A stretch of 64,000 bases of DNA from Diphasiastrum complanatum (lineage: Eukaryota; Streptophyta; Lycopodiopsida; Lycopodiales; Lycopodiaceae). The stretch covers positions 19,968,685 through 20,032,684 of the forward strand of contig CM055098.1 in assembly GCA_029204225.1 (NCBI GenBank), in the 5' to 3' direction. Below the pieces are notes generated by a model. That model did not search any database, was not told the DNA's origin, and saw only the letters and a list, made by a program, of their open reading frames with translations. Below are positions 50,701-56,700 of the stretch, in pieces. A program made the translations under genes and the position numbers. How positions within the stretch are numbered: position 1 is the first letter of the stretch; every line of letters starts with the position of its first letter.

Positions 50701-53700
50701 TCTTGGGCTTGCCTAATGCTACGCTTAGCATGTTCTACCATCTAGTTTAGGTCTTCTAATTTTTTTTTTGCTGCTTCAACTCTAATATCGAGAATATTCC
50801 TCCCAATTAGTCTGCTTATTGTTGACACCTCCAGCACCTGATTTACTCTTTCTGTTTGACTGTCCGTGGCCGTCTGTGGATGGTTTGTAGTACTCATGTT
50901 TAGTTAGTATGGAGATGATGAAATACTGCCCTCCAAAAATTTCCATTAAACTTACTGTCCCGGTTGTTGACTATGCGGGAAGGGAGACCATATAATTTAA
51001 ATAGCCCGTCTATAAACAACCTTGCTAACTTTGGAGCTCTAACGGTTGTTTTGGTCAGAATAAAGTGAGCCATTTTGGTCAAACGGTCAACTATGACCCA
51101 TATAGCATCATGACCCTTTTGGGTCTTAGGCAGGCCTACTATAATATCCATGGAAATATTTTCCCATTTGCCAGTTGGTATATCTAGGGGCTGTAACAAA
51201 CCTCCTGTCTTTAGACACCCTGCTTTATTTATCTGACACTTCTGGCAACTGGTTACATACTGTTGGACGCCCTTTTTCATACTAGGCTAGAAGAGTTGCC
51301 CACGAAGAAGCTCATAGGTCTTCTGAATTCCTGGGTGTCCCGCACTAGGACTGTCATGACATTCATATAATATTTGGCGCCTAAAATCCTCTAAGTCGGG
51401 AACATATATTCTGTTTTTGTAAAGTAGATACTCATCCTTAATGGAATATTGTTTCCATTTGAATCCTCAAGAACTGGATCCCTCAACCTCACTAGTATGC
51501 TTGGGATCTACAGACTCAGAATCCTCAACGCAAGTTGGCTTATGCTTGGATCCTTCATCCTCAACGAAAGCTGTCGTATACTTGGATGAATCTTCCCCAG
51601 GCCTAAAAACTGGTTCAGAAGTTTGCACATCTCTGTTTTGGATTGTCTTTTAGACTATGGAGATATTCGTATCACTCTTACATTTCCCCCTCAAGGACTC
51701 GAGTAACTCATTATAGAACTGGGTAAAACTCATACCAGTGGCATTTTGCTAAGAGCATCTGCCACTGTATTGAACTTTCCTCGTCTATATCCGATTGCAT
51801 TAGCTCAGCCCACCGAGCTTTCTGAACCCCTAAGCTCAGGCTAATAACACAAATATCTAAGACTTTCATGGTTAGTCAGGATCTCAAAGCTAGCACCATA
51901 CAAATAGTGCCGCCATGTCTTAAGGGCATTTTGGTTTAACACCACGCCTACTGCAAAGTCACTAGCATCTGTTTTGACCAGCATTTGGGTCTACGACTTT
52001 CAGTATTGGTGCTGTAACCAAGGCTACTTTGATAGCATCAAAACTCTCCTGTTGCTCTGGCCCCCAAACGAATTCTTTTTCCTTTTCCTTAAGAAGATTT
52101 GTCGTGGGAACTGCTATCTGAGCATAATCCTTGACGAATCGTCTGTAGTATCTTGAAAGTCCAAGAAAGACCCGTCAAGCTGATCAAACAACTCGTCTAC
52201 CCGAGGCATAGGGTACTTATTCTTTATTGTGACTTTATCTACGCATAAACGCATGACCCTTCTTTCTTTTTAACTAAAAGGACAAGTGTTGCCCAAGGGG
52301 AATTGCTTGGTTTTATCTGTCCTTTACCTAGATATTCTGTTAATTGTTTAGTTATTTGAACTTATTTCCTGATCCTATGACTGACTAACTCTACAGGGTG
52401 GCTTAGCTATGGGTGTTGTACCAGGTTCTAAGTTAATAGCATGATCAACTTCTCTAGAGGGTGGTAAACCACTAGGCAAATCATCAGGAAAAACATCAAC
52501 ATACTTACTCAACAAGTTATATAACTTCTTCTTTTTTTGAAAAATATTACTGCAGACAGAGTCATCAGAAATAAACTGTAAGTCACAAAGAAGTACCTCA
52601 TGCTGATCATCCTCCATAAGCTGAATAAGCTCTGAACTGTACACCAAGGGACTGTTGGGAACTCCATGCTCCCCATGCAGACGAACCTCCCGACCGTTTC
52701 GCTTAAAATTGAGGGTATATTCCTGGTAATTCCGTTGGAGAGTGGGGCCCAAACTGTAGTGCCAATCCCTCCCTAGTACTAGGTCGGTACGGTCCAGATG
52801 CATGATCTGAAAGGCTGTCTTGGTAACCTTGAATATCAAGATCTAGGTTACTGACCATGGCTTCCCACCCTTTCTTATCTTGACCCTTCGCCAAAGAAAC
52901 TACATAACTCTGGTGATTAGGTATTTCTGGAAGCTATAGTTTCTTGACTAGGGTGTAATTGATGAAATTATGGGTTGCCCCATCATCCACCATCACTCTT
53001 ACTGACTGATTGCCAATTTTTCCATGCATGCGTACTAGGTCGTGAGGCCCAAAACTGGAGGGTCTCCCTAGCATAGCAGTGGTCAACTGGCAATGGTGCT
53101 CATGGTCTTCATGGAACACCTCTATTTCGGTAGCTGCCGAATCAGTGGGGAAACTTACGGTTTGGACTAGGTGTACTTGCTTGTTATCTTTCTTTTTATT
53201 GAAGGGTCCCTTAGGGCATTGTCTAAGTTTTTGTCCCTTACCCATACAAACAAAACACAACCGCTCTTGTTTTGCTTTTTCATAATCTTCACGTTTTAAT
53301 GGTTGTATGATTGCAGGGTGTTTCTGAGGACCTTCATTAGATTTATCAAATTTCTTCCTTTTAAAAAGTTTTTTCTTAAATGACGAGTTTGACTAAGAAG
53401 GCTGCTCAGTACTAGATTGTTTGGCTTTTCGCCTGCCCACTGAATCACTTACTACTACATTCACATGACACTCATTGACTATTAGGTTGACATGGAATAT
53501 GTAGCAATGCTCGTTATGCATGTCCTAATTCTCATGTTCCTATTGATGACTTTACGTGGCATTCCTGATCCGTCCTTGTTCAGCATGATGATTCATGGTC
53601 AGCTGGTCTCTGTCATAGTTCGAAGTTTTCTACCTACTACTTTAATATAGATACTCTAGTCACTCCTACAAAATAAACAATTGGTGATATTTCTTTGGCA

Positions 53701-56700
53701 GAGATACCTTGGTGCCTTCTCTATCATATGCACTCAAAGATATGTTGTGCTTGTTTTCTGAATTTCTACTTTGGCATATAGATTCTTGCAGCTTCTTCTC
53801 TTGTATGTGCATTTTGCCACAGTTTCTCTTTCCACTAGCAAGATTTTCTTCATATCAACACCAAGGATAGTGCTTTCACATATCATGCACAAGGACTTCT
53901 ATATGAAAAGGTATGTGTTGAAACATATACATTGGGCCCTTGGGTCCTCCACTTATTGTTATGAACTTTATTAAGGTCGTATGTTGGTCATATGGTCCTA
54001 GACTATAGGCCTCAGATATTGTATATAGCCTCGTGAACCATGTTGTTGTTGGTTGATATATCAAATACTTAGCTCTTGGTTCAAGAAGCACATGTAACTC
54101 AGTTTAGCACAAACATGCTTGCTTAGATCAGCTTGTTATCAGCAGATCTTTGGGGATATCATTGATATTACATTCATAATGGTTGCTGTTCATTGCTTAT
54201 TCATTGCATTCACATTCTCCACTCTATGATGTCATATGTATGTTGTGATATTTTTCTCGTAACTCAATGCCTCAAAGACATTATCTCAACCACCTCATGT
54301 TTGTTATCAGATGAGTGCATAGGACGATGAAAATGATAGAGTTGCTGGTTTGATCAGCATAGTTACAACCAAATGCGTTGGGAGGGCCATCTAAATGTGT
54401 TTCCAAATGTCCATGCCTGAAACACGTCTCAAACGTGAGCTTTACGAAATATCTTCTTCAAAGAAAAGACTTAATATTGGGTTCTCAAGACCCTAAAAAA
54501 CAGGCTCAGGATCCCCCAAAACACGTTTGACATTGTCTGATGGCCCATTACCGGACCAGCTTGAGTCAAGTGATGAATTTAATAGAAGAAGGGGAAGAGG
54601 AATTGTTAAGAGGCTTAGGCACCCGCTGAGTGTGGAGGCTCAAGCAAGGTGGAGAGTTGTCATTGGAGGCTTTGAACAAAGTTTGCAAGAAAGTTGGGGG
54701 ATAAAAAGGAGAGCTAAGTCTAGAGCTGGATGCATGAGCTTATTCTTTTCCAAAGCCATTCCATTGTAACCAGGAGTAGATAAAACATAGTTGCTGCTGT
54801 AGGGAAGTCTTACACTTGTCTCTTATGAGACCTTGAGAGCGTTCAATTGAGAGTAAGTAGCAGCACTTGGGAAGAAGCCGCAACTGATAAGACATAAGTG
54901 GGTCGAATATGGTTGCACTAGTGTGTGATAGCAGGACGCCTCTTATGAATTTTCTAGCTAATAGCATGTATGGTTGCATTTGTTGGTATTGGTGTGAGTG
55001 GTTGACTAAGACAAGTGAGTACATTGATTGTCGTTTGAAGCTGGTAATGGAGGAGATTGGGCTGAAAATGTAGTGTAAGTGGTAATGGATAATACCACTA
55101 ATTATCTTAGTGCTGGTCACATCATGGAGGAGTATCCTGAAATCTTTTTCATGCTTTGCAGTTGTCATTATTTGGATTTGTTGTTTGAAGACATCGGACG
55201 CTTGGAATGGATAGATCTTGTCGAACCAACGTTGGTTCTCATCTCCATCAACGTCTAAATCATGTGGTTTTTAATATTCACGGTTTCTCATTTTAGATAA
55301 CAATCATAGGTTGAATTTAATGTAGACAAACTTCTCAGTTCTGGCGGATCACAACCTGTTTCACCTTTTTGTGTGTATCATTGGAAATGTACTTCAATTT
55401 TCTCTTGCATGGAGAGGTTGTAGAGCCCTTGGAAAGGATCCTGATGGCCAGAGACGTGACGCTCAGGTGGAGTCTACGTCCCAGCACTTCACTCTAGAAG
55501 TCTTCCATAAAGCAATCCTACAAGTGCCTACCCAAACAGGCCTTCCCTGTTCATGTACATATGTAGTCCACTAACTTCACTTGCTCTTCAATTCCCCCTC
55601 TTATGTACCTCTCAAACTGACATCCAACTGAAAATAACCTTCACATCATGTTTTTGCTCCATCACCAAACATTATGCATACAACACATGACCAGCTGCAT
55701 GCAGAGGTGAGTGTACATCTCTGAACACTCCACACAAAAATCCTCCACAACACAACGCAGTGATCCACTGTGATACATCCACTAATACCCTCCAACTTAC
55801 AGTCCGTCAACTCATATATGAATCCATGGTAGCTCCCTCTCTATCAACCACCTTTAGCACTTTAAAACAAGTTTTAGCAAGGTGGCTATCTTGAACCTTC
55901 TCTACATCTTCCTCGAACAATGGACTAATCATCATGCTCTCAATTTCCTTTCCGATCTCAGACCTAGATGACTTCAACTAGTGCCACCCTAACTGACCAC
56001 CAGAAAAACAATGAACATATATGCAAACCTTGTCTCACTTGGTTTCAAGAGCTCACGAATGCTCAACTTACGAAATAGTGCGAGTGCTTCAAAATAAGTG
56101 GCAACAAAAGCAACAATCTTTTGTGTTGTCTCGAGAGTGAGGACATTTCCCACTGACATTGACATTGTGAGGTGTCAAGCTCTTTGGGGCTCCAGAATAT
56201 GATGAGGAGGATGGTGAGTCTGAGTTTGAGCCTGCGCATGCATCTCTTGAGGACATCAAGTAGCTAGCTTGCATTCCTAAGCGTGCTATGATGTGCAGCA
56301 TCATCTTTTTACTGTACTGTTTTGTCATAATTGTCAGTACTTAGCAATAGCTAGTTTGTGGTTATGGTTTTTGGACCATTGAGTCCAAATACAGAATTCC
56401 ATGGAATATCTTTCAGAAATTTTTTCCAATACGATCACTTACACCTGTAGTTGTATCATCTTGTAACTTGTAAGCTGTATATGTATAGCCAGTTATGTTT
56501 TCCATTTGAGATCTGTCTTGTATGTATAATGCTACCAGACATGAGGGTCCGGGCTGGAATGCCAGCGTCCGGCGTCCGCGTCCGACCCCCGGACGCGGGG
56601 TCTGACGTGTCCAATTTTTTTTTTTTTTTAAGTTTAAAAAAAAAAACCGCATGCGTCCGGGGGTCCGGACGCCATATTTTTTTAAGTTTTTTTTTAAGTC